DNA from: Alviniconcha marisindica
Lineage: Eukaryota > Mollusca > Gastropoda > Provannidae
NCBI GenBank assembly: GCA_018857735.1
Contig: JABMCL010003271.1
Coordinates: 1,332,501-1,396,500 of the forward strand
Direction of reading: 5' to 3'
DNA: 64,000 nt
Shown: positions 32,352-44,700 of the stretch, in pieces
Layout of the letters: each line of letters begins with the position of its first letter
Position numbering within the stretch: the first letter of the stretch is position 1
Translations under genes and position numbers: made by a program
Notes under the pieces: generated by a model
Seen by the model: the letters and a program-made list of their open reading frames with translations, nothing else
What the model was told of the DNA's origin: nothing
The model's database searches: none

Positions 32352-33435
32352 GAAGACGGAAATCCACACTTGTTGTGGTATGTTGTTTGTAGAGGTAAGT
32401 TTTGAACGCAGAGAAACACGAAAAATGTGAATAACTTGAACAAAACTGAAAAAACGGAACCCCAACTTGATGTTAAAAAAAAAAAAAAAAAAAAGATGGA
32501 GAGAGAAGGAGAGCATTTAAAACCTTTTCCCTGCCGAGGTGTTCGTACTACCGGTTCTAGTTCCTCAGAAGAATGATCCCAAAGCGAGTCTTAGTAAACC
32601 TGAAATTGACGGACAGTTGTTCTCCGTATGGGGCTGCACAGAATAAATTATTGGAACCCAAGCAGCTCGTCACTATACGACATCAAATAAGTAAATGGGA
32701 AAAGCTCTATGGCCAATGCCATCACTGACACTAACGTCCTCAAGAGAGGGAAAGGGTTAAGTTCACGGCGAAGTGAACTCGAACTCGTGGACCAAATCCT
32801 ATTTGGCACGTGATGTCCGTGGAAAAGATCGCCACTTGTCGCCTACTGAGGCTGCGGCCGGGATAGCTGATCGGAAGGGGGTGACAGGTTTGGGTTTTGT
32901 GCGGAAAAGTGCCTAGAAAGCATGAACTACATGACCAATCACCCCCCCTTTCAAATGGAAACAGACCCGTATGCAAATGAGATTTGTGTCGAAGCACGGT
33001 GAGTTCAAATTTTGCTGTCACTTCTACAGTGAAAAGATGTTCCGTCAAGGTGAGTAAAATTGATCTTTCACTTGAGTGGTCACAGATTGGTCTTTCAAAT
33101 TGTGTATATATGTCACCTCAGTCTAATTACGTTAGATTGATTGTGCCAATAATTGTCAAGTGTCCCATAGTAAACTCAGCATTTTTTCCAACGCCATTTC
33201 AGTTTTTTATGTTGCAGTTTTGAAAGCGCTTAAATTATTAGCTTTGTTGAGCACATTGAGAATTCTTAGTTTAGAGTGACAAAATGAATGTACGTTTATT
33301 TTATTGTCTGAGCATGACTGGCCAAATCTTTTGGCAGTAGCCGCACAGTCAACTCGGTCGAATTCAGTCCGAGCGAGTCTCAAACCAGTGCGGAGCGCCA
33401 CGTGGCCTCGGCCATTCACCTCGTCACGGCGGCAG
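32352..33435 (+). repeat. X repeat, longest copy
   Basis: From GAAGACGGAAATCC to the CCATTCACCTCGTCACGGCG region it is the reverse complement of 56225-57330, with partial copies at 28118-28355, 53905-54385 and 54386-54770. The flank continues at about 33925 (TTTCGCAAGCCCATCATAGT) where 56190-56225 continues directly, so about 480 bp is inserted here or lost there. No protein frame is conserved among copies. Class unknown. Confidence 0.8.
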
Positions 33436-33459
33436 TAACTTCAGTGACGTTTCCCTGGA

Positions 33460-33530
33460 TCTGTAATTTATATTATACAAGTCCATGTTGTGACCTGTAA
33501 TTTATATTATACAAGTCCTTGTTGTTTCAG
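33460..33530 (+). repeat. 34-bp tandem duplication
   Basis: CCTGTAATTTATATTATACA followed by AGTCC(A/T)TGTTGT occurs twice in succession. Confidence 0.85.
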
Positions 33531-34117
33531 TCGCCGCGCTTATAATTTACCACCAGTTTCAATGTCCTAAAACTGTTATCGCCTCATTTTTTGCTGACTG
33601 ACTTTTGTTGGTTTAGTCGGCTGGGTCGTCGCACTAGCTGCTTTGCGGAACTTGAATTGATTAAACCTCACTGATGGAGTTGTGCTCATTTTTATTGTTA
33701 TTGCATTCGGCTCCCGTTCAGGCCAAAAAAAAAAAGAAAAAAAGAAGAAGAAGAAAAAAGTCGGCTTTACCAACTGTGCGGTTGGGAAGTGTGACATCTG
33801 TCTTTAGCCAGTTTAGGCCTACTGTTTGTTTCTTTCCCGGATCAGCCGGTCGTCGCCTTTGCGTTCTTGCCACAGTCCGGCTGTAGCGGTGACCGACCGG
33901 ACTGAGTTGTAGGCTAGGAAGTACGCGGAGTTTCGCAAGCCCATCATAGTCGTGGCGATGTAGGCTGCTAGTACTGACTGCGGCTTGATGAACTGACTGA
34001 AATGAAATAAAACTGTTTCATCTAGCGTACCTCTCGCCGGGTTGCAACTGAGCTGACCTGACCGATAACATTGCAGCAACGCTGCGGCACTATGAGGTCA
34101 CTAAACTGAACTAGGGT

Positions 34118-34203
34118 CGATGCAAACTCCAAGCACTGGTTTACGACATCCTCCTTTGGAGCAAGGTGCCGGAAAGCGATGCCGCTCGGAGTGTGGGGTC
34201 GAT
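34118..34203 (-). repeat. Inverse copy of 30596-30668
   Basis: Minus-strand reading gives HLAPKEDVVNQCLEFAS where the other copy gives FLQKKDVVNLCLEFDS. The surrounding minus frames (34022-34329) are GC-rich and protein-like but have no recognised domain and no consistent exon structure. Confidence 0.5.
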
Positions 34204-34975
34204 GCCGTAGAAGGCCAGTTTCAGTGCCGCCATGACACAAAGGCGGGAAAGCTTACGCAGGGTTGCTCTATCGACAGCTAGCTCACCTGAAAACAAGTCG
34301 GGTGGACTTAAGAAAGCCATAGTTCCCATGGCATTTCAACTCTAGTAATGAGAGGATAGCATTTTACTCGCAGTGTCCGCCGGAGCAGGACGCTCCGCGA
34401 GATGAGGTGGCTTAGGGAAAATTCGTCCACTCGCTCGGTTGGGGGACTGCGGCCACGCAAACACCTTGTGAACTCCACTCAGTACTACGCATCAACCCCA
34501 ATAATTGAACTTTTCCAAACCGTAACATCAGCTTCATAATGGATCAGTCCACAAACAAAACGACAAACGAGAGTGATTGTTACAAGCAGCGTATGGGAAA
34601 ACCTGCCCTCCTTTGGGAGGCTTGCTATTCGCTTGGCAGCAAAAGTGTGGCGGGTAGCGGCACGACTGAAAAGGAAGGCCTGACATACTGTTGGCCGATC
34701 TTGTTTGTTTCGAGTACTAAGTGTTTAAAAAGTTCAGTTGTCCATTGTGGTTTTACACATCAATCGAAAGCTGACGAATCGATATGCATCTTATTTTTAG
34801 CAAAAAAAACATTTACACAAAGTGAAAAGTAAATTTTCAAGGTGGACGAATTTCCCCCAACATAAATTATGCATAGGGGAACTTCACCCACACCTGACCT
34901 GGGGGAAATTCGCCCTTTTAGATTACCCTTGCTTTTAGGCCTAATGCAGAAGAAGAAACAAACTGATACGAAACG

Positions 34976-35411
34976 GTAATATCCAAAGAGGCGGTCGGAA
35001 TTCCTGGGACATTTTATACTGACGCCATAACAGGTCACAAATATCATCAGAATCGTCCAAACAGGGTCATACGAAGCGAATAAACCCAAAATTAGCAACA
35101 GAAAATCAGTTTAATCATATCAGTTATTTTGTGTTCTTCAGCATGCGTATGCTCCTTTCAGACATTTGATCTAGATCTAATTTCTGAGTAACCGTATAGT
35201 AACTTCCTAAGTGCTGTTGTCGGCAAAACGATCGATCGCGTACTGAGGACTCGCCCATTTACAGACTGAATCGGTCACTTTTGTTGCAAATGTTGGCTTC
35301 ATTCTCTAGATCTTATATAGCCCGTTTGAGTGATTCTGATGATATTTGTGGCCCAAAATGACATTTAAAATGTCCCAGGAATTTCCAACTGACTCCTTGG
35401 ATATTACCCAA
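34976..35411. mobile_element. Fold-back MITE
   Basis: Starts GGTAATATCCAAAGAG and ends CTCCTTGGATATTACC. The ~125-bp arms are inverse copies sharing AAATATCATCAGAAT, GGTCGGAATTCCTGGGACAT/AATTTCCAACTGACT and CGAATAAACCC/TGGCTTCATTC. The centre is ~180 bp with CTAGATCTA and CGATCGATCG palindromes. No ORF, no clear target duplication. A single-arm relative lies at 2170-2425. Confidence 0.75.
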
Positions 35412-35766
35412 ACTTTTACAGAGCTCTACGAGAAGCGTCCTTTTCTGGTTCTGTGTTTTTTTCTGGTTCCGTGTCATTACACAGACATGACGTTGCGTAA
35501 GCTATCATCAAAGGGATAGATTCCATTTATGTTGGTCTCTTTTACATGCGTGGCGCGTTGGTTTGAAACTGACTGACCGATTTTGCATAATCAGATCAGA
35601 ATGCACAACAGAGTTGTTAGTTTCTTCTTCTTTCCTTAGATGCCCACAAACATGTTGATGTTCTGGCACTTTAGGGGGTGTTCGCCCAAAATAAAATAAA
35701 TCCACATTGCACAGTCGTAAGTTCCTTCTCTAAAATAATAAAAATAGGTGACTGCTCAGTGGGAGA

Positions 35767-35802
35767 CACACACACGCACACACACAACACACACACACAC
35801 TC
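35767..35802. repeat. (CA)n microsatellite
   Basis: Interrupted CA run inside otherwise unremarkable DNA. Confidence 0.85.
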
Positions 35803-36302
35803 TCTCTTTAGCTTACACCCTTCTACAAAACATTTTGTACACTGCCACACCCAATATTGACTGTAGAGCTGATTTTGATCATTATAAGCACATGATTTCT
35901 CGGAGGAGCGGGCACCCCCTAGAGAATGTAGGTACGGCTTGCAGTGTCTACCCTTTGTGAATACTGTGGATGCTCTTTTTTTGTTTTTTGTTTGTTTAAT
36001 GCCCTTATGGGGTTTGTGATCATTTGCTGTCACATGGCCATCCTGTTGTCATCATTAAAACATCTAGTCATTCCACTCTCTCAACTTTGGACATGAACTT
36101 GGACTCTCATGAAAAGTGAGAATAGATATTGCCCACTAGGCTCAGTTGTCATGCCCTGCAGCTGTCCACCTGTCCCAGACTTGCTTAATTGCTGCTAGTG
36201 TGGTATCTCCATTAAAACAATCTCTGTTATTGATGCTTGACTCCTTTCTTTTGCTGGTCGGAATAGATGGGCAACAGTTTGTTATAAGTAATAATAATAA
36301 TA

Positions 36303-36307
<5 letters not shown>

Positions 36308-36361
<54 letters not shown>
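36308..36361. repeat. (TA)n microsatellite
   Basis: 27 TA units after a short TAA run. It may form cruciforms and is likely length-variable. Confidence 0.95.
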
Positions 36362-36364
<3 letters not shown>

Positions 36365-36508
36365 CACAGAGACCTCACAACAGCCATAATCTCAACTCCG
36401 TTAATGCTTTACAAATCTTTCAGTTTTCATTTTTGAAATCGCTTTTGACTGTGATCTTTTTATAAATGCAAAAAATGTCAAATGTTGGGTTTCTTCTTTT
36501 TAACTTAG

Positions 36509-36586
36509 TCAAAAATGTATACAATATTGTGTTGTCATTAAATGATGCCGATTGCTGCAATGCTCTGGCTTGGTTAACTGAGACAG
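36509..36586 (+). CDS. Candidate upstream exon (E0) of zinc-finger gene
   Basis: The acceptor CTTCTTTTTAACTTAG and the donor ACAG|GTACTG bound 78 bp with symmetric phase 1. The frame reads KNVYNIVLSLNDADCC, then NALAWLTET. Joining to the next exon gives an Ala codon and keeps the frame. The phase matches the rest of the gene, but the splice sites are only average, there is no domain match, and no inverted copy exists for comparison. It may be chance. Confidence 0.3.
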
Positions 36587-37175
36587 GTACTGAGGTAGAA
36601 AAGCCTGCAGTTGAGTCAAGACTGAAGAAAAACATGGGTCTGTTGGGTGACTCATAATTTTGCGATCTGCTATGATGATATCTATGAATTTATAGAACCT
36701 TATCAGAGAAGAACTGGTAGCAATGTTGTCAGCAACGTTGTCACCATTTTTGCATGGCTAAAAAGTAAAATTGCAAAAATGAAATAGAAGTAATGTCTGC
36801 ATAACATTAATTTTCAGCATAGGAATTGCGTGTTTGTGTGGGTGGATTTTCATGTTCACTAGCTGAGTGAGTTAGAGAATTTTTAACTTCCACAGGTCTT
36901 GCAAGCCTGATATTTTCATGCATTTGTGCCCACACATATGTGTGTGTGTACTTTGTCAGTGTGGGTACTTATTTATGAGCTGAATGGGCATAGGTGAGTA
37001 GTTGAGTCAGCTCCATGTGAAGCATGCATGCTTTGACAAGAGTCTTGAAAGCTTATCAGTTTATTCAAATTGGAACTTTGGTGCTGAAATTAGCCAACAT
37101 GTTGCACAAACTTCTTTGTTCAGTACTTTAACAATCTTGTTTTGATCATTAAGGACATGTTTGTTCTTGTTGCAG

Positions 37176-37217
37176 CAAGAAAGAGATGCAGAGAGGAGGA
37201 GGGAGGAGGAGAGAGCG
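37176..37217 (+). CDS. Zinc-finger gene exon E1
   Basis: 42-bp exon between TTCTTGTTGCAG and GTAGGT. With phase 1 entry and exit it reads RKRCREEEGGGES, a basic/acidic linker. The phase choice is supported by the next exon, where only phase 1 is open, and by the inverted copy at 55835-55876, whose single difference (GAG/GAA) is synonymous only in this phase. Frame 0 would give an Arg/Glu helix. Tiny symmetric exons like this can be skipped or duplicated without a frameshift. Confidence 0.7.
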
Positions 37218-37694
37218 GTAGGTCCCAGTTGCAGAAACTTTTATATCGTTGAAAAAGAAATAAGAGCAATGTTGTCACCATCTTAACTTTCCTAAAACTG
37301 AAAAGGTCAAATGTGAAATGGATTTTTTTTTTTTTAGAAAAGAACAAAGAAAGAAAGACCACAGTTTAAAAAAAAGATGTTTCATTGATAGGAGTAACAT
37401 GTACCAGCTTCACTGGTTGGTTGTAAATGTTTGCGGGCCTAAGCTATACATGTGCTAAATAATATTTGCATAATCTGTGGATGTGTGTGTGCATGTTCTA
37501 ACGAGCCTAATCAGCATATGTAATGAGTAGTTGAGAATCTTCATAGAACAGCAGCCTTGATACAGATTCTGTTATTCCATTCAGTTTGTTAATTGGATGA
37601 TGAAATTAAGACATTTCATACACACTGCCATGCTCAGTACTGCTAGTTTTACCATTCTGAATCTGATCATTAAACACCCGTTTTCTTCTTCCAG

Positions 37695-37742
37695 TCAAAC
37701 GAATCAAGATAGAGGAGGGCGGTGCAGCCACCCCGTCTGAAG
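37695..37742 (+). CDS. Zinc-finger gene exon E2 (SUMO-like IKIE motif)
   Basis: 48 bp between TTCTTCTTCCAG and GTAGGT. Only phase 1 is open; it reads KRIKIEEGGAATPSE. KRIK is basic and IKIE fits the sumoylation consensus (hydrophobic-K-x-E) common in zinc-finger regulators; function here is inferred. Joined to E1 it forms a Val codon, to E3 a Gly codon. The inverted copy at 55309-55356 reads KRIKMEEGSAATPSE, so the motif changes to IKME and stays a SUMO consensus. Confidence 0.75.
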
Positions 37743-38503
37743 GTAGGTCCCCTTTAGAGTGCCTCTGCCTGTTTCCACTTTGTGAATGTACTGTTGGTGA
37801 TTCATTGTCCTGTTAAATGTTCTCATGGGGTTTGTGATCATTGAGTGTTGCCTGGCTGACTCCCATTGGTGAGTATTTGAAGGGTATCACTATCAGTAGG
37901 ACTCCCTACCACAGCTTTTAGGGAATCCCTGGTCAGTTTTAAAGGATGAAGGAAGCCTAACATGCAACAGCATGAGCAATTGCCTTGCACATGCATACCC
38001 GCTGCCCCTTTACAACATGGTTCTGGGTTCGGACATCACTCAACTGTTCAGAGTGCTAGACCTGTCTACCTCCAAATGTGCTGTTGGTATTCTGAACAGT
38101 CAGTGTCTTTTGTGTGCAAAATGGTCGCTCTTATTTCTTCTTTCTTTCAGTAATAATGTGCTGCGATGCAGAAATTAAGGTCCCGTGTGCTGAGAACCCA
38201 GAGTTGACAATTATTCTCCCTGTAAAGCCCAGAGTAGGTCAGAATATTGCCTTGCATACTTTTCACACAACCAGGAAATTTCTTCCTTCTGATTTCTACC
38301 TGCCCACCCGCCCCCCCTCCATTTTATTTTATTTTTTTATAATAAATACTTGCTTTTCAACTGTTTTGGCTGATGCATTTTACCACATGGTCCCATGGAA
38401 TAAAATTGGTCACCCTGCTCCTAGTTATAAGCTCTCATGGTGAGTGTTTGCAGAACATAAATACAATCCAAAATGTGTTATTGTGCATCATAACAGTGAA
38501 ATG

Positions 38504-40668
38504 GACTTAGTGCCAAAAGGTGTGCATGAAAACAGGACAAAGGGGGTAGAAAATAAAGTTGATGATACATTGAAACTAGTTGTGTTTTTGGAATGTGCAC
38601 AATGCTAGGAAAGATTTCTTAAAAGCAAAAGATAAAAAACTTGTGCACGTTTGGAGATATTTGCCGACAAAGGTCATAAAAGGCCGCATGTTGTACATCA
38701 GATATTACGACAGGCATAGTTCATTGTGTCTTCAGTTTTGCACAAGTACGCACAAAATCAAGCCACACTCTTAGTGCATATCTCCCCTACTATGTTTGTG
38801 CCAAATTTTGTACACTTGTGTAATTTAACACATGATTGTGACATGTTGACTGTTATGATATCTGATGGGCAACATAAACCCATAACTCAATATTTTTTTA
38901 TATAACAAGTAACACACCCTTTCATGCAATATACTATAATCAGCCATACAAGTGCATGCAAAAACACAGGAGATTTTTTCTCAGTTTGCATTTAATCACA
39001 AGTCATAAAAATTAAATAAAACAAATTTCTGTATTACATCAGTATTACAACAAAATAACATTTCCCCAAAACATAGAAGACATTCTGTTTACTTAGATCA
39101 GTCTAACAAAAACAAATCTGAATGACCAGATTTTATCAAGGTAATTTACATTAACAATTAAGTCCAGACCCCCCCAAAGCTCTTCAAGATGTGGATTCTC
39201 TGCGGCCAGCCTCTCTCTGTACCTCTGTACCGTCTGTGTTTGATGTTTTCCTCCTTGCTGTACCACTTGGCTCAGGAGTACGTTCAGTTCCGCATACCCT
39301 GGTCATGTCAGTGAATTTGAAGTGTTATAAACATGAAATTATTAACCCAATAACCAGCAACTGTCCCAGTACTGATATGATCAGTACAAACATGTCAAAC
39401 CTACACACCATGACCTCTACACAAATCAGTACTAAGTTCTCAGAACTAACATCTGCTGGGCTTAATTAAACTTTAAAAGTTTAATGTTTTGCATCACATT
39501 ACAACAGTTGTGTGGCAAACATGACATCTGACATAACTTTCAGGACAAAAATTACTTCAAGGAAAAAACTGTAACTTCGTCACTCTCGCTCAGTTAACAA
39601 AATATTCTCGCAACACCACTAAACAATCTATAAAAGGCATGCACTTATAACTGACAAATTTTTGATGAAATTGAGTACACATCCTGAATCAACAGTTGCA
39701 CGTAAGATTTGCAAGATATTGCCTTGTTGTAATAAAATTCTTCACGCTGTACTCGGCTAAGTATAAAAAAACGGGTTGCAAATCTTCGGTGCGGGAAGAT
39801 GCCACTTTTTACAGTAGTTTCATTTCACACACCCAAATTGGCGGAAAACTTGAAAATATTCCCAATAAACTCCTGAAAAAGCACACAATGCATGTTCTAC
39901 ATCAGATTCCTGTATGTACGTCAGACCACTGAAGGAGACTACAACGCACCTTTCGATGTTTCTGAACAAAGACACGCCATTCGGCCAGGAGAATGAAGGC
40001 ATTCAGGAAAGGTCACGTCATGGGCCGGATGTTGTTGATAAAAAAAGTCTGCGTTCTCGTTTGTTTTGTAGGGACGTCAGATGATACAACAATACCAAAT
40101 GATCGGGGAAATGTTCTTCAAATTTTGTGCAAAACTTCGCTGGAAAAAAAACGAGTATTGCTGCGTAGTGCAAATGCATGGATCGGAACACACGTGATGT
40201 TTCCGGTGATTCCGAAGCGGTACTGTCGTTTTTTGGTGGTTCAAAGTTTTCAAGTTTACAACACATCTGACGTACCTACAGGGCAAACGTTCGTGATCAA
40301 TTGATCGGAAATACAACTATCATGAGTGTTGATGTTATATTATCCGTATAACTTGATGTTTTCCGCGTGCAAATCAGTGATTGTTACTCCATGTGCTTGC
40401 AATTTGTTTGCAAGCAAAGTGATAAAAATCACTGGGTACATGGATGTCCGTTTTTCACTTTTTGGCGGTCATTTTTCGGCACTTTTTCAGTGTGCGATGA
40501 CTATCTTGATATCAACCACAGCCTGGTTGCTGAAATTATCTGTACTATATATTCATTCATTCATGCAAGTACACAACACAACATTTCAAATAAAAACAGT
40601 TTTGAACGATGTTTTATTTTCAGCTGAAGTGCATAACCCCTTGCATGCACACCTTTTGGCACTAAGTC
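38504..40668. mobile_element. TIR-bounded non-autonomous DNA transposon (2.2 kb)
   Basis: The left end GACTTAGTGCCAAAAGGTGT (38504-38528 with GCATG) is repeated as a perfect 25-bp inverse at 40644-40668. The interior is AT-rich with no transposase frame. The right end abuts an AT microsatellite (about 40670-40689), hiding any target duplication. It lies in the intron between E2 and E3 of the plus-strand gene and has no counterpart in the inverted gene copy. Confidence 0.75.
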
Positions 40669-40689
40669 GTATATATATATATATATATA

Positions 40690-42068
40690 ACTTGTGATTT
40701 GATCCATTGTGTTTTAGTTCTTTAGTGAACTAATCTCTTGGGAAATTTGTCTGGATGTGTCTGTCTCGGGTAATTGTGTTTTGTGTAGAACTGTGCTAGT
40801 TTTTTTGTTGTTTTTAAATTTGTTTTGGTGACTGCATTTTGATGTGATACGGAGTAACTGAATGTGTGATTCATCCTGAGGTGATCCTGTGTGGCTGATG
40901 GAATACAAGCACCAAAAACTTGCTGTTCCCTTATGCAGCTGTGAAAATCATGGACAGATTAAGAAATGATTCAAGTAAAAGTTGGTTCATCATGATTCAT
41001 GTAGCCATGTTATCAAGATGGAAGTTGTAGTGAGGCCAAGAACAGACTAGTAAACTTCCATTCAAGCAGTATGCCCTCTCCCCGAATGGTCATTTTCTCC
41101 CAAAATAAACTAAAGCTACATTTTGGGCAAGAGATGTTCTCAGTTCTGTTGCACAATGCCACTTTCTGGCTGTATTCACATTAATATGATTGTTCATTGT
41201 TAGAATTGTAGTAGGTTTCTTCACAGGCCTTGTCTTGCAAGCCTCCATGTCGGTATTACTCTGGTGGTTAGCAGTCCTGTCACTTGTCTGTAAACATACT
41301 TTAGTTGTATCTAACAGTCATATCAACAGGGTTTTTAAGCAAAATAGTAGAAAACAAATTAAGTGGCCTTGTTAAACACAATGTGATTAGATGATGTATG
41401 TGAAATAAATTGCAGTTAATCTTGAATTACAAAAGGAATATAAGATGATATAAATACAAAACTAAAACTGAGTCTGTAATTAAATGTGTGTGTTATTACT
41501 ATTATATCTCACCACCACACAAAACTTAAGTTGGCCTCCCTTTATTACTACTAATACTATTAATAGTAATACTATGGTGCCAGTTTGAACAAAAGTCTGT
41601 ATGCAAGAAACCCCATTTGTCTTTTTGTCTCTTTGGAGAGTCAAAATTCACAGCAAATCAGTTTCATGTCTAGGGCTTGAAAATGACAATATGTACAAAG
41701 ATCTCTACTTGACCTTCAGTTTCTTTACATTCAGTCAATCAAAATCAGAATACATCAGAACAGTAGTAGTTGGTAATTGGCAGGTCTGGAAAGTAAACTT
41801 GCAATTTGTATTGCATCCTGTGGGATCTTTTACTTTGAGACAAGTATAGCATGTCCTTCTCACTTCTAGTGTGTAAAGGATGCCCTGCCTGGTCCCCCTG
41901 TTACTACCATGGGGTGGGTGTGGGGGGTTAGTCTGTAATTATTGTTGAGCAGAAAATGGAGAAAAATAGCTGCATATGTGTCACACCATACTGCATTGTG
42001 AATTTTTGCACCAAAATAGTCCTTTTCAGCTTTCCTTTTGCCAGTGCCTCCTTGTTGAATACCTGATT

Positions 42069-42100
<32 letters not shown>

Positions 42101-42280
42101 ATTTTGTTTTTACTTTCAGATGAATAAAATGATTGGAATGGGCACCCAACCACATTTTAGACAGAGTTGGAGATCAAGCCAATTACACCTCATGGGGAAA
42201 TGAATACAAAGTGATATACTGATCTCAGCCTGATTATTTTGCTATGCTGACCTGCTGTATGTGTTCTTGCAATGTTGCAG
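40690..42280. other. Intron DNA
   Basis: No exon supported. A 22-nt G-rich tract at 42079-42100 creates a Gly run in one frame but is outside this interval's exons. Short frames have no domains. Confidence 0.4.
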
Positions 42281-42322
42281 GCAACTGTGGACTCCAGGCC
42301 AGTGTTCCCCGGCCATTTCCTC
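42281..42322 (+). CDS. Zinc-finger gene exon E3 (candidate)
   Basis: 42 bp between CTTGCAATGTTGCAG and a consensus GTAAGT. Phase 1 reading gives NCGLQASVPRPFP and keeps the frame: E2 plus E3 makes Gly, E3 plus E4 makes Arg. It is not found in the inverted copy, so conservation cannot be used. It sits just left of two dispersed repeats, and might be a young or alternative exon. Confidence 0.5.
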
Positions 42323-42382
42323 GTAAGTTGAAGAGTGATCTTTTTGGTTTTGTAAAACCTGGCTGATTTCTGTGTAGGCGGT

Positions 42383-42645
42383 GCTTCACACTGTGTATAA
42401 CAGTGGAAGTTGAACCTAGAATCGCGAAGCAGTACAAATGCCAATACTGTTGCAGTTGCAAAAATTACTGTGGAAAGGGGATGGAGGGTGGAAAAAAAGT
42501 GTCCTTGCGTCGTTTTTTTGCTGACCAGCAGAAGGTCGCGAGTTTGTAGAAAAAATGCGTTTTGGGGCATCCTATAAGCACGAGCAACAAGTTACTGCTT
42601 ATTGCCAGACACATTATGACTACGGCCTCCAAAAATGCCTTTAAA
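42383..42645 (+). repeat. Dispersed repeat, intact copy of 9930-10200
   Basis: Shares TGTATAACAGTGGAAGT, GGAAAGGGGATGG and GGGGCATCCTATAAGCACGA with the corrupted copy at 9930-10200. Confidence 0.8.
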
Positions 42646-42689
42646 GGGCAGTTTCAGGTGACAAAATTGCTCCAAATCATTTCAAAACA

Positions 42690-44375
42690 ACATACAGGTC
42701 CATACTAACGTTCGAAGAGAAGAAAGTCTATTACTCACTTGTTTAAAACTTTTTCAGGCCTCGACTAGGTTGTAATGCATTTATTTTGGCAAAAAGGTAG
42801 GAAAATACAGTCAGCTGAATGTTTCAAAACCAGCGCCATTTTGAATGCGAGATTTCGCAAGAGCTGTTTTAAGCTAAAGGTCAACAGTCAGGCATTGACG
42901 TCCCAGACAGACAAGCAACCAAACGTGGAAGTCGGGTCTGTGTGAGTGTCCACAGGGCAACCAACTTGGAAAAATGTCCAGTTCAAATAATATAAAGAGG
43001 ATTTCAAAACAACATACAGGGATGAAACTCCTTTTCAGTAGTTGGGCCTTTGTTTATTTCCCCCGTATTCATCTTTCTCGAGCCTTGTTAGGTGCGTGGC
43101 GTTTCGGTCTTTTTCGTTGCGTTTACTCTAGCTTTCACTACAGGCTAGACCTCCTCAGGAAGCCTGCCTTTTGTTGGGTGTTTTATTTTATTTTCCCAGT
43201 TTAGCCTTGTTTGTTTCTTCATAATGTAACAATGAAAAAGGTTTGTTCATTCTAGTTCAATAGACTAGCGATTTTGTGGCCTCCCTGGGTTGGGGTTTGG
43301 GGTTGGGCTAGTTGCCGGTTCTTGCCATTCACTGTTTTTTCTCTTGGCTTGCCCTTTTGTTTCTCGAGTTACATCATTCATTTACAATGTACAAGTGAGG
43401 GGGGTAGTCTCGATGTTGAATGAACCGCTCATTCTTTCTGTGTGTGGGGTAGTTCGTGAGCGTCTGTTGCCCTGCTGTGTTGTTGTCAGCTGAATGGATT
43501 GTATCATGTACACGGATTACGTGTATCCAGCCTTTGTCTCGTTGCTCGCTGACATTTCTTGCCTCCTCTTTCTTTTCAGAAAGCGTTCTTGTTTTTCTCT
43601 CTTTTCCTCTTCTTTTCCACCATGCATTCTTTCTTTCTTTATCTCTGGCTTGGCCATTTCGTACCCGCTTGTTAGCTTGCCTGATTAGGGAGCCATTTTA
43701 CATTTTTCTTCATCTGCATTTGTTCACATCCCGATGCTTTGTCATCAGTAGTCCCTATTAGCGGTTTGCTTTATCAGTCTGCAGCCTTTATTTTTCTAGA
43801 TGGAAGCCGGGTTAGTGAGGGGTTAGTTAGAGTTGGTTAAGATTAATGTTAGTTATGGTTAGTTTGGCTTTCCATCTGTTTGTCGGCACAGTTTATTTTT
43901 GCTCTGTGCTCTTATGGCTGCAACAAATGTAGTCAATGTAGTGGTCCACTCATTTGTTGCAGACAGTAGTCTATTAGACTGGGTTTTTTGGTGGTGTTTT
44001 TTCCACGTTATGTTTGCAGTTAGGCCGTCGTTTGTGTTTTTGAGGTGGTTTCAGCTGTTTTGTTTGTTTCATTTGGTGTCAGCTGTTTGCTTGCCTGATT
44101 AGGGCAGCCATTTTTTGTTTGCCATCAACATTTGTGGTTTGGTCTTTCTTTCTTTGCCATAGGCATTTGTGGTCTGTTCTTTGTTTCTTTTCTGTTTTTT
44201 GTCACAGGCATTTTTGTACAGTTTCTTTCTTACACAGCCTTTTCTGCTGTAGGCATTCGTGCTAGACTTACGGTCTTTGCCTTCTCTCTTTCTTAATGTC
44301 CTCAGATGCTAAAGAGCATATTAGGGACAAATTGCGATGTGGACCGAATGGTGCCGTGGCTTCGGCGTGGCCCCG
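42690..44375 (+). repeat. 1.65-kb dispersed repeat, copy 2
   Basis: Collinear with 4808-6484 in the same orientation. It lies within the intron between E3 and E4. Both end in TTAATGTCCTCAGATGCTAA and TATTAGGGACAAA.TGCGATG, a sequence related to the SINE-like copies at 27940 and 45206. No conserved protein frame. Confidence 0.8.
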
Positions 44376-44700
44376 TGAGAGTGCAGCTATTTTTCCCTAA
44401 GCCCTGTACTATTCGTTGATGCTTAGGCCAGCCAAGTTTCTGTTTACCTTTTGACTTTTACTTTTCTCTCGGTTGTTTTCGTTGATTTTTGGCCTCGCTT
44501 TTGTTTTATTTCTTAGACAAGGCAGGGGTATTGGTCATTCAGTAGTTGTACCTCCTGTTTTTCCTTTCTTTTCTCCGTGTTTACCATGTCCATTTGTTTT
44601 TTGTTTGTTTTCTTTCTCTCCCTTCCTCTTCTTCTTCTGCAAAATTCATAGGCATTTTTTTCTCTCCATCAGTCTGGAACAGCAGGTTAGTTGTCATTAA

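Larger units (their letters stand above)
36835..38260 (+). repeat. Arm Y of inverted duplication
   Basis: Near-identical reverse complement of 54778-56175, covering two zinc-finger-gene exons and their introns (shared e.g. ATATTTTCATGCATTTGTGC, GAACTTTGGTGCTGAAATTA, TAGGGAATCCCTGGTCAG). By eye the match is in the mid-90s percent with few indels, so the duplication is young. Confidence 0.9.
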
